Shown: positions 15,857 to 22,621 of the stretch, one piece after another
Layout: each line of letters starts with the position of its first letter
Numbering within the stretch: the first letter of the stretch is position 1
Origin: Aquibium microcysteis
GTDB taxonomy: Bacteria > Pseudomonadota > Alphaproteobacteria > Rhizobiales > Rhizobiaceae
Length of the DNA: 64,000 nt
Assembly (NCBI RefSeq): GCF_014495845.1
Contig: NZ_CP061080.1
Span: 2,469,001-2,533,000 of the forward strand
Direction: 5' to 3'
Notes under the pieces: model-generated
Databases searched by the model: none
What the model was told of the DNA's origin: nothing
Seen by the model: the letters and a program-made list of their open reading frames with translations, nothing else
Translations under genes and position numbers: made by a program

Positions 15857-15885
15857 ATAAGTATGTAAACTACGCACCTTGTCAA
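15857..15885 (-). promoter_or_regulatory. sigma70-type promoter of the toxin-antitoxin operon
   Basis: On the minus strand TTGACA (15880-15885) is followed, 16 bases later, by TACTTAT (15857-15863). The toxin ATG starts seven bases beyond, about where transcription should begin. This is the best sigma70 match I see in the element, and the AT-rich ATG-proximal bases are a likely antitoxin operator. Confidence 0.65.
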
Positions 15886-15998
15886 CTGGTAAACGGGCGA
15901 GGCGTTCCATCCAGCTCCCCGTGGTAGGGGATATAATCCCTGCGCTGGCGACGAGCTGCCGCGGTTCTGGCCAGCGTAGGCGGACGACGCCTTCCGCA

Positions 15999-16526
15999 CT
16001 ACCTCGCGCCCCGCCTCCATTCCCACGGCTCGACGTACCGCCCCTGCCACATGCCTGCGCCGACCCGTCGAGCTTCGGCCTGGTCCGCTGCATAGGCGCC
16101 TCGGCTGTACCGGGGCCAGTCGAGCGCGTGCCCGTTGCGCACCATCCACGCGGCCACGCTCGCCCCATCGGCGCGGTAGCAGTCGCCCACAAAGCGCCGG
16201 TAACGGTCGCGCTCGACGAACCTGCAGGAAATCGGTCTCGATTGGGCCAGGAAGGCGTCAAGGGCGTTCGCGGCGACCTGTCCGCACCGATACGCCCGAC
16301 CGGCCTTGTCCTGGCAACGCTGGCCGCTCTCCGGCGCGTCGATGCCGTGGAGCCGGATCCGTTCGCCCGCAATCTCGATCGTGTCACCGTCGACCACGGA
16401 CGCACGGCCGGTGACGGTCTGAGCGTGGGCGAAGGCGGTGGGAAGAGCCGACGCCAAGCAGATCAGAATTAGCCCCATGCAATTTCGCGTTTGCATTTTC
16501 TCGGTTCCACGCAGCTTCCGCGCCAT
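15999..16526 (-). CDS. secreted thermonuclease-like (SNase) protein
   Basis: Protein of 175 residues. A Sec signal peptide (GLILICLASALPTAFAHAQT) is followed by the staphylococcal-nuclease core: SVVDGDTIEIAGERIRLHGIDAPES (calcium and catalytic residues, including the Arg and the Asp of GIDAPE), DKAGRAYRCG, then DRYRRFVGDCY and the C-terminal MVRNGHALDW. Five or more cysteines suggest disulfides. It acts outside the cytoplasm on DNA. The start at 16526 has AAGGA at nine bases. MQTRN at 16496 is the alternative. It diverges from a lipoprotein gene, so the two form a non-phage 'cargo' pair. Confidence 0.85.
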   Translation of the reverse strand: MARKLRGTEKMQTRNCMGLILICLASALPTAFAHAQTVTGRASVVDGDTIEIAGERIRLHGIDAPESGQRCQDKAGRAYRCGQVAANALDAFLAQSRPISCRFVERDRYRRFVGDCYRADGASVAAWMVRNGHALDWPRYSRGAYAADQAEARRVGAGMWQGRYVEPWEWRRGAR

Positions 16527-16609
16527 AGATATTTTTCCTTGGAGGGGCATTCGGCGCTTCACATCTCTCGGCCATTCCTCCATTATTTAGAAAGCCAAAG
16601 GTGAGGTTC

Positions 16610-17005
16610 ATGAGAGCGCGTTTTCATGCTACCCAACGTCACATTCTCCGCTTCGTTTTTGGGATCGCGATAGGCGTCCTGCCCGCTTGCACAAACGTGT
16701 CGCAGCAAATGGCCGACGTCGAGGACGCTCGCTTCCGGTCCTTCAACGGCCTGACTATGGCCGAATTTTCGGCCCAGACGGGGCTTTTCCCGACAGACTT
16801 CATGCCTACGGCTGGCGGACGCGTCTTTGTCGTTTCCGGTCCGCCGATCCAAGTCTTTCAGCCATCGGTTTACGGCGCGCCGGCCGTCGCGGTCGACGCG
16901 ACATGCCGAATGATGGTCGAAACTACGCAGACCGGCGCATCTGGCGTTGCCGACGATTGGCAGATCGTCTCCATCTCGCGTTCTGGCGGTTGCGCCAATA
17001 TCTGA
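16610..17005 (+). CDS. putative lipoprotein
   Basis: Protein of 131 residues. Basic N-terminus (MRARFHATQRH), hydrophobic stretch (ILRFVFGIAIGVL) and a lipobox ending in PAC, giving a lipidated cysteine near residue 27. The mature part includes LTMAEFSAQTGLFPTDFMP and a later cysteine pair (ATCRMM, GGCANI). Similar short lipoproteins occur in rhizobia with no known role. ATG 16610 has GGTGAGG just upstream. GTG 16601 is less likely. It converges on the resolvase gene with one base between the stops. Confidence 0.65.
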   Translation: MRARFHATQRHILRFVFGIAIGVLPACTNVSQQMADVEDARFRSFNGLTMAEFSAQTGLFPTDFMPTAGGRVFVVSGPPIQVFQPSVYGAPAVAVDATCRMMVETTQTGASGVADDWQIVSISRSGGCANI

Positions 17006-17006
17006 T

Positions 17007-17627
17007 TCACGCGGTTTCCTTCAGGCGCCGGGCCAACCGGCTGAGCGTCGAGCGTGAGCAGCCGGACGCGGCTTGGATTGAGCTCCACGGCTGCCCTTCC
17101 TTCAGCATCCGGATGATCGCGGCGTTCCGCTTCACGTTCTCCGGCCGACCGGAGTAGCGGCCGGCGGCTTTCGCCTTGCCGATCCCTTGCGCCTGGCGCC
17201 GGCGCCGGTCGTCGTAGTCCTTCCGGGCGACTGCAGCGAGCACGTCGAGCATCATCGCGTTCATGGCGTCAAAGATGCGTTCCGTGATATCGTCGGCGCC
17301 ACTGGCGGAGAATTGGTGGCTGGTGGGAAGATCCAGCGCGACGACCTTCACGCGGCGTTCCGCGATCTGCGCTTTCAAGGTGCGCCAGTCGTCCGCCCGC
17401 AACCGGCTGAGCCGGTCGACTTGCTCGACGAGCAACACGTCGCCCGGCTGGCAATCGCGCAGGAGCCGGAATAGCTCCGGCCGGTCAAGCTTGGCGCCGG
17501 ATTCGTTCTCGACGTACCAGGCTGCGATCGTGAGACCGCGGCCGGCCGCGAATTCCTCGAGTTGCTTTCGGGCGCGTTCCGCGTCCTGGTCGCGCGTAGA
17601 AGCGCGCATGTAGGCACGAACGAACAT
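17007..17627 (-). CDS. serine recombinase (resolvase/invertase family)
   Basis: Protein of 206 residues. The catalytic domain begins RAYMRASTRDQDAERARKQL with nucleophile Ser10. DVLLVEQVDRLSRL and the long E helix (DAMNAMMLDVLAAVARKDYDDRRRRQAQGI) follow. The C-terminal ~45 residues (NAAIIRMLKEGQPWSSIQAASGCSRSTLSRLARRL) form the HTH. It could resolve multimers of the excised element, invert a segment or act on a res site. Three repeats, at 17641-17678, lie 14-51 bases upstream and are its likely binding site. Confidence 0.9.
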   Translation of the reverse strand: MFVRAYMRASTRDQDAERARKQLEEFAAGRGLTIAAWYVENESGAKLDRPELFRLLRDCQPGDVLLVEQVDRLSRLRADDWRTLKAQIAERRVKVVALDLPTSHQFSASGADDITERIFDAMNAMMLDVLAAVARKDYDDRRRRQAQGIGKAKAAGRYSGRPENVKRNAAIIRMLKEGQPWSSIQAASGCSRSTLSRLARRLKETA

Positions 17628-17640
17628 TTTCGGTCTCCCG

Positions 17641-17678
17641 GTTCGATTAGGGTAGTTCGGTTATATCCGGTTCGGTTA
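17641..17678. repeat. three GTTCG(G/A)TTA repeats upstream of the resolvase
   Basis: GTTCGATTA at 17641, GTTCGGTTA at 17655 and GTTCGGTTA at 17670, spaced 14 and 15 bases. The outer two are part of a longer GGTTCG(A/G)TTAGGGT match. A partial inverted copy (AATCGAACC) lies at 17738 inside the next gene. Repeats of this spacing beside a serine recombinase suit a res-like binding site or an operator for its promoter. Confidence 0.6.
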
Positions 17679-17683
17679 GGGTG

Positions 17684-18031
17684 TCAAACGGTACTTATGG
17701 AACCGGTCGGATCACCGGTTCCATTGAGGTACACCCAAATCGAACCGGCTAGGATCGGCCGCGTTTCGCCCCGCATCGACATCTTCAGGAATGAACGCGC
17801 CGCGCGCTCGCGGATAGCCTCATTCTCGGCGATTCTGGTCTCTTCGGGTGACGGCGGGTTCACCACCTGAGACGCGATAAAGGCTTCCAGGTCCGCAAGG
17901 CGGATCAGAATCGGGCGGCCGACGATGTGCGGCAGCAAGCCGCGCTTGCGGAACCTGGCGACCTTCGATTTGTGGCAGCGCAAGCGCTCGGCGACTTCGT
18001 CCTCGGTGAGCAGTACGGTTTCTTCCATCAT
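17684..18031 (-). CDS. HTH_17 DNA-binding protein
   Basis: Protein of 115 residues. LLTEDEVAERLRCHKSKVARFRKRGLLPHIVGRPILIRLADLEAFI is a complete excisionase/AlpA-type winged HTH. The C-terminal ~60 residues are unassigned, unusual for this small family. It lies just upstream of the resolvase gene on the same strand, with the GTTCGGTTA repeats between them, so it may regulate the resolvase or assist recombination. Start at 18031 or one codon later (MM). Confidence 0.72.
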   Translation of the reverse strand: MMEETVLLTEDEVAERLRCHKSKVARFRKRGLLPHIVGRPILIRLADLEAFIASQVVNPPSPEETRIAENEAIRERAARSFLKMSMRGETRPILAGSIWVYLNGTGDPTGSISTV

Positions 18032-18048
18032 GGACTCCCAAAATGCGA

Positions 18049-18072
18049 AACGCCCGGCTTGCGCCGGGCGTT
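18049..18072 (-). terminator. hairpin terminator between two leftward genes
   Basis: Ten-base-pair stem AACGCCCGGC / GCCGGGCGTT with a four-base loop, followed on the minus strand by TTCGCATTTT. It lies between the stop of the gene at 18089 and the start of the HTH gene at 18031, so it should limit readthrough. Confidence 0.6.
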
Positions 18073-18088
18073 CGCGTCGGTTGGACTG

Positions 18089-18352
18089 TTAGCGGGCGAG
18101 AAGCTGAACCGCCTTCACGCGGATGAGCGGATCTCTCGTCAGGCGCCACATCGTTGCGATCTCATCGGCCGCTTCGCACATGGCGGTTTTCTTGCCGTGG
18201 ATGGCGTATCCGGTAAGAGCGTAGAACTCGAGCAGTTCGCCCGCCACTCGGTTGAACACCTGACGCTCAGGCGTGGTGACGTCCCGTTCGGCGATCAGTT
18301 CATTGACAAACCGGCTAGCGGCAGGGGCGGTATCAGAAGCTTCGATGTGCAT
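18089..18352 (-). CDS. small hypothetical protein, 87 aa
   Basis: MHIEASDTAPAASRFVNELI then a helical, charged protein ending LIRVKAVQLLAR. No family recognised. ATG 18352 is chosen over the upstream ATG at 18379 because a very strong ribosome site (AAAGGAGG) lies eight bases before it. It is transcribed leftward from an unusually AT-rich stretch (18380-18500) which should contain its promoter. Confidence 0.6.
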   Translation of the reverse strand: MHIEASDTAPAASRFVNELIAERDVTTPERQVFNRVAGELLEFYALTGYAIHGKKTAMCEAADEIATMWRLTRDPLIRVKAVQLLAR

Positions 18353-19101
18353 TTGTAATTCCTCCTTTGGAGTTGTCATTGCACCCTCAAGCTATGACGA
18401 ACTATGGATAGATGCAAGAACTTATTGTGTATCATGTTGATTTTGTTCATTATACAATACTCAAAGATACAACTTATACGAACGTTGCTTGTATTCTCCC
18501 CTGTCTATACTACGCTCGCGACAGTCGGCTGCACTAGCCCCGGTTGCCCCCTCATCCGCGGCCGACCCCCGCCCCGCCCCCTGCCGGCAGTCCCGGCCCC
18601 CCTCGCCCGCCGGCGGCCCCGCCCCATAGGAATTTACGGTCATCTGAAACTTTGACCCGCCGCTGCGATCGAGCCGTTGACCCGTCGTTGCGATCGATTT
18701 GCCGTCGCATCCGACCTGTCGCGCCCTATCCGTCGTCGCACTCGACGAGATCGCGACTTCACGAGGCCCGAGACGACGTCCATCGGGCGCGTGCGCCCGG
18801 GGCGCGGCGCAGGATTTGGACCATTTCTGTCGGGAAAGGAGGCGTTGAATCGTACGCCTCGCAGGCCGATTCTGCACGGCATGATGACGCCGGTCGCAAA
18901 ATGGCAGATGGCCCCTTCGCCCGATTGGGCGCCCATGGTATATGGGAACATCCCGTCAACCTGCGGATCCCGGGAAGCCGCATCGCCGCTCCGTTTCGGA
19001 GCCCGTCACTGGCCCACTTCGCGAACGCTACAGTTCGTCAAGCCAACCGTGAACGCGATGCCGAGCCGCGAACCCCGCCAGACATCCGGAAACAGCCCGC
19101 T
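18353..19101. other. ~0.75 kb without a confident gene
   Basis: The first ~130 bases are the most AT-rich part of the element (promoter-like TATAAT and TTGTAT strings on the minus strand). Then a C-rich tract (18540-18620) and a tandem 21-bp repeat (18652-18697). Open frames cross the region in several phases but have no ribosome site or recognisable product. It separates the leftward genes from the rightward late genes and is probably a control region. Confidence 0.5.
18652..18697. repeat. tandem 21-bp repeat carrying TTGACC
   Basis: Two 21-base units beginning TTGACCCG and ending TGCGATCGA, 25 bases apart start to start, differing at two positions. Each contains a -35-like TTGACC hexamer and an ATCGA half-palindrome. 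They may be operator or iteron sites for the rightward late genes. Confidence 0.5.
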
Positions 19102-19329
19102 TCAGCGGTACGCCAGGCGCTCGCGTCGGTATGCCGCGAGATCGACGATCTTCGCCATTTCGGCGCCCGGCACCGTAGCCGCCGGAGCGCATGACGACGC
19201 CCGCACGTCGATCAGCAGCGCTTGGGCGCGCCGTATCCGGTCGGGGTCCGCTCCGCGGCGCTCATCGGCAGCAATCACCCGCGACAACGCATCTGCGTAT
19301 GGCGCGGCCAGTTCTCGCGGAAGGCGCAT
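19102..19329 (-). CDS. small hypothetical protein, 75 aa
   Basis: MRLPRELAAPYADALSRVIA with a helical body, ending AKIVDLAAYRRERLAYR, a C-terminal 'VDLAAYR(R/K)ER' pattern frequent in short alphaproteobacterial proteins of unknown role. AGGAG lies eight bases before the ATG. It diverges from the late operon whose first gene starts at 19420. Confidence 0.55.
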   Translation of the reverse strand: MRLPRELAAPYADALSRVIAADERRGADPDRIRRAQALLIDVRASSCAPAATVPGAEMAKIVDLAAYRRERLAYR

Positions 19330-19419
19330 CGGCTGTCTCCTGGTCGTCGGCCAGAGATTACACGAAGTGGGCAGCCACCGCCATTCCGGTTCCCACGACC
19401 TCTATGGACGGAGAGCGGC

Positions 19420-19860
19420 ATGACCACGATCGACGACTGGAAGCGGTGGTCCTGGCATCCGGCAGCGGTACAGCCGGATACGGCTGCGACGCTCATCGGC
19501 ACCAAGGCCGACGCCCTGTTGAGGCGCGCCCTCACCGGGCAGATAGGCGAGGATGATCGCGACTACCTGCTGGAGCGGGTCGCGGAGGACCACGTTGACG
19601 CCCTTCGCTTCTTCCCGCCGGAGGTCGATCGGGAGATCATCGCCGACGGATTCGCCGGTCTCGCGACGCTGGTTTGCTTTTGGGCGAGGCCGCGTGCGGA
19701 GCGGGCGAACGCGAAGGACCGTATCGCCGACGCTCGCGCTGACGCCCGCATCTTCTGCAACGCTGCTTGGACGGCCGATCTTCGCCGCCAGAAGGCCGAG
19801 CGCCGCGCGTGCGGCGAAGCGGAGCCCGTGTTCTTCGAAATCGCGAGGAAGGCAGCATGA
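19420..19860 (+). CDS. hypothetical protein, first gene of the late operon
   Basis: Protein of 146 residues: MTTIDDWKRWSWHPAAVQPD, then charged helices (DRDYLLERVAEDHVDALRFFPPEVDREII). No family recognised. GGAGAG precedes the ATG. Its stop overlaps the next start (ATGA), so it begins a coupled string of five rightward genes ending in the probable ejection proteins. Its position corresponds to small structural or accessory genes in podovirus late operons, but no function is assigned. Confidence 0.65.
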   Translation: MTTIDDWKRWSWHPAAVQPDTAATLIGTKADALLRRALTGQIGEDDRDYLLERVAEDHVDALRFFPPEVDREIIADGFAGLATLVCFWARPRAERANAKDRIADARADARIFCNAAWTADLRRQKAERRACGEAEPVFFEIARKAA

Positions 19861-20345
19861 CGCCCCACAGCGAAGCCTCCAGCGACGACGCAGCCGTCCA
19901 GGCCGACCGCCACCTGCGCGCAGCCGCCACGATCCTGCGCGCGCCGCAGGTTCGCACCGTGTATCTGACGGAAATCGCCGACGCGATCGAGCATCTGTGC
20001 CGCGCCGCGCTTGCCACGCCGGGCTTCCCCAACCTGGACGACCGGTTCCGCAACGCGTTCCGCGAGCTTCTCGCCGGCATGGCGGACGACCTCCTCGATC
20101 GCGTCGGCCACAAGATATCGTGGCCAGCGATATCGCTTGGTATGTCAGCCGCTTCGGGGCTGCTTGCCGATCGCGATACCACCCTGAATTGGGATCGCAA
20201 CTTGCACGCACGGCGCTTCGCGGCGGAACTGCGTGCCCTCGCCTACCGGCAGGAGATCAACGCGCGGGGCGACCCGCTCCTGCGGTCGTTCATGATCCGC
20301 GACGCCGTAGCAGCCATGCCGCAGCCGGACCGGCATCTCCACTAA
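19857..20345 (+). CDS. hypothetical protein of the late operon, 162 aa
   Basis: MTPHSEASSDDAAVQADRHL followed by helical sequence (VRTVYLTEIADAIEHLCRAAL, FRNAFRELLAGMADDLLDRV). No recognised family or membrane segment. The start overlaps the previous stop by four bases and the internal-virion-like gene follows 10 bases after its stop, so it is part of the same transcript. Confidence 0.65.
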   Translation: MTPHSEASSDDAAVQADRHLRAAATILRAPQVRTVYLTEIADAIEHLCRAALATPGFPNLDDRFRNAFRELLAGMADDLLDRVGHKISWPAISLGMSAASGLLADRDTTLNWDRNLHARRFAAELRALAYRQEINARGDPLLRSFMIRDAVAAMPQPDRHLH

Positions 20346-20355
20346 GGAAACCGCT

Positions 20356-21084
20356 ATGTGCGACCCGTTGACCATCACTTCTATCGCGCTGACCGCGGGC
20401 TCCGTCGTCAGCAACCAGATCGCGGCCAGCAAGCAGCAGGCCGCGCGCGACGACGCGCTGCGCGCCGAGCGCATTCGCCAGCGCGGCTTCGACCAGCAGG
20501 CGAGCGCGCTGAACGCCGAGGCGCAGCAGAGCTACGACACGTTCGGCGCCGATCAGGAGCAACGCGCCAGCGAACTCGGCCAGATGTTCACGGAGCAGCG
20601 CGCGTCGTCGGCCGGGCAGAACGCGGCGGCCTCCCAGGAGATGGCGTCGGTCGCACCGACGTCCTCGAATCTGGTCATGCGCGAGGAAGCGAACCAGCGC
20701 GGCAAGGCGCGCGACTTCTCCAATGCGCAGGGCATGGCGCTCGGGAACCTGCGGGCCTTCGGCGACGTGGCCGGCGACAAGGCGCGCAAGCAGGCCCGGA
20801 CGGCCGGGCAGATCGCGCAGATCGGCGACTTCAAGCGCGGTTCCGCCGGCGCGCTTCCGCTGGAACTTGACGCAGCGTCGCGTCAGGGCGGCGGCTTCCA
20901 ACTGCTCGGCGACCTCTTCGGCGTCGGAGCGGCCGGAACGGCGGCCTACGGCGCCAAGGTCAAGGCCGGCAAGCAGGCCGCCGAGCAAGCCGCGATCGAC
21001 GAATTCATGGGGCCTTTCCGGTACCCATCGCTGTACGGCTTCAAGCCGGCAGATCCCAACGACCCCAGCAAGATTTATCGGTGA
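20356..21084 (+). CDS. internal virion protein, T7 gp14-like
   Basis: Protein of 242 residues. It begins MCDPLTITSIALTAGSVVSN, a short hydrophobic glycine/alanine segment, followed by a long glutamine/alanine-rich helix (IAASKQQAARDDALRAERIRQRGFDQQASALNAEA). This is the standard layout of podovirus internal virion protein A (gp14-like), which makes the outer-membrane part of the DNA-ejection channel. The end (YGAKVKAGKQAAEQAAIDEF) also fits. It is first of three consecutive genes of rising size, the same order as T7 genes 14, 15 and 16. Confidence 0.7.
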   Translation: MCDPLTITSIALTAGSVVSNQIAASKQQAARDDALRAERIRQRGFDQQASALNAEAQQSYDTFGADQEQRASELGQMFTEQRASSAGQNAAASQEMASVAPTSSNLVMREEANQRGKARDFSNAQGMALGNLRAFGDVAGDKARKQARTAGQIAQIGDFKRGSAGALPLELDAASRQGGGFQLLGDLFGVGAAGTAAYGAKVKAGKQAAEQAAIDEFMGPFRYPSLYGFKPADPNDPSKIYR

Positions 21085-21088
21085 TCCC

Positions 21089-22621
21089 GTGACAGGCATC
21101 CGCTCGAACCGTTTTTTCAACGATGCTGGCTTCGCACAGGCCGCGTCGAACCTCGTCGAGATGTTCCGTCCTCCCACGGGCGCGGAAGCCTCGGCATGGG
21201 CTGACGCCAATGCGAAGCGGGAAGAGGCTTCGCGGCTGGCGAAATACTTCGACCTTTCCCTGAACCCCGAAACGGATTGGGAAATGCTCGACCGCGCGGG
21301 CATTGGCGCCGGCCGCTTCAATCCGAGCCAGTCGCTCGAAGCAGTGGACCGGAACAACGCCACGCAGCGGTACGGCTACGACAATCAGGCCACGACGTCG
21401 CGCGCGAACAACGCGGCCGACAACGCGCGCATGCTGCAGACGAACCAGCTCGACAACAACCGCAGCCTGCTCGGGACGCTGTTCCAGCCCCTCAATCCGG
21501 GCCAGGTCCGGCCGGAACTGCCGTCCAGCCTCGCGGCGCAGTACGGCATGCCCGACGTCACGGTGCCCGGCGTGGCCGGCGCTCCGAAGCCGCTCTCCGA
21601 GACGGAGATGAAGGCCGGCGTACAGCAGCGGCTGATCGACAGCGGCGAGATCAGCAACCAGATGCTCGTGGACGCCATCGTCGGCGAACGGGCTCCCGTG
21701 GAAGTGGCCGGCCCCGACGGTCCGCGGTACATGACGCCCGGAGCCGCCGTGCGCACCGGCGCGCAGCCCTACGATCGCCCTTCCGCGGAGCGCGTCGACA
21801 ACTTCCTGGCGGTCGGCGAAGACGGGCGGGAAGTCCGCTTCCCCGGCTACGTCGGCCCCGATGGCAGGATCCGCGACAGCAACACCGGAAACCCCGTTCC
21901 GAACGTCATCCGGCGCGAGGGCACCGGCGGCGGCATGTCCTTCGAAGTCGATGGGCAGGGCGGCGTTCGCTTCTCCACGGGCGGCGACCAGACGGTATCC
22001 CGCCAGACCGACCTTCAGAGCCAGGAAGCGGAGTCGGCGCGCGCGTCGAGCGAGTTGACGGCGCTGTTCGACAACCTCCGTTCCGACGATCTCGGCGTGG
22101 CCGGCAACGTCAACGACCTGCTGACGAACTACGCGGCGCAGATTTACCCGGACCTCGCGCGCACGGACGTTGCGGCCGCGAGAAACCAGATGAAGGCGAC
22201 GACGCTCGGACTCGCCCGCGCCCTCGTCTCCGACGATCGCCTCTCCGACGCGGACAGGCGCGCTGCGAACGCCGTCATGGTCTCCGACGGCCTCGGCGAG
22301 AGCCTTCCGGGCGCGCGAGCCAAGCTGGCTTCGCTGATCGCCCTGAATGCCTACCGCCAGAAGTTCGCCGGGTCGATCCGGACAGGCGCCGGGCCGCTGC
22401 CGCCGCTGGACCGTGCGATGCTCGGCCGTCTGGTCGACGAGGGCGCCATCTCTCCGCGCGTCGCTCAGACCTACGCAACGGATGTTCTCTCGCGTGTCCC
22501 GCACTCGCCCAACGGGGTGATTCCGGGCGTGGACATGCCCGCTCAGGCCCCGCGGTCGACGGCGCCGGCCGTCGCGCCGCAGCGGCTTCGCTTCGACGCC
22601 AACGGAAACCAGGTGCAGTGA
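21089..22621 (+). CDS. probable internal virion protein, gp15 position
   Basis: Protein of 510 residues, no enzyme motif. It is soluble and rich in Asn, Gln, Arg and Gly, with helical segments such as QATTSRANNAADNARMLQTN and a predicted globular part around EVRFPGYVGPDGRIRDS. By position and size class, between a gp14-like protein and a very long protein, it corresponds to the middle ejection protein. Sequence likeness to gp15 itself is not evident to me. GTG 21089 follows the previous stop by four bases. The stop overlaps the next ATG by one base. Confidence 0.55.
   Translation: MTGIRSNRFFNDAGFAQAASNLVEMFRPPTGAEASAWADANAKREEASRLAKYFDLSLNPETDWEMLDRAGIGAGRFNPSQSLEAVDRNNATQRYGYDNQATTSRANNAADNARMLQTNQLDNNRSLLGTLFQPLNPGQVRPELPSSLAAQYGMPDVTVPGVAGAPKPLSETEMKAGVQQRLIDSGEISNQMLVDAIVGERAPVEVAGPDGPRYMTPGAAVRTGAQPYDRPSAERVDNFLAVGEDGREVRFPGYVGPDGRIRDSNTGNPVPNVIRREGTGGGMSFEVDGQGGVRFSTGGDQTVSRQTDLQSQEAESARASSELTALFDNLRSDDLGVAGNVNDLLTNYAAQIYPDLARTDVAAARNQMKATTLGLARALVSDDRLSDADRRAANAVMVSDGLGESLPGARAKLASLIALNAYRQKFAGSIRTGAGPLPPLDRAMLGRLVDEGAISPRVAQTYATDVLSRVPHSPNGVIPGVDMPAQAPRSTAPAVAPQRLRFDANGNQVQ

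Noticed and set aside
15851..16405. N-terminal extension of the toxin frame to 310 codons
   Set aside because: It crosses the promoter of the toxin operon and is opposite the nuclease gene. The toxin family length fits the ATG at 15850.
18404..18655. Rightward ORF with a hydrophobic start (CIMLILFIIQYS)
   Set aside because: The hydrophobic run comes from AT-rich control DNA, the rest is proline/arginine low-complexity sequence from a C-rich tract, and no ribosome site is present.
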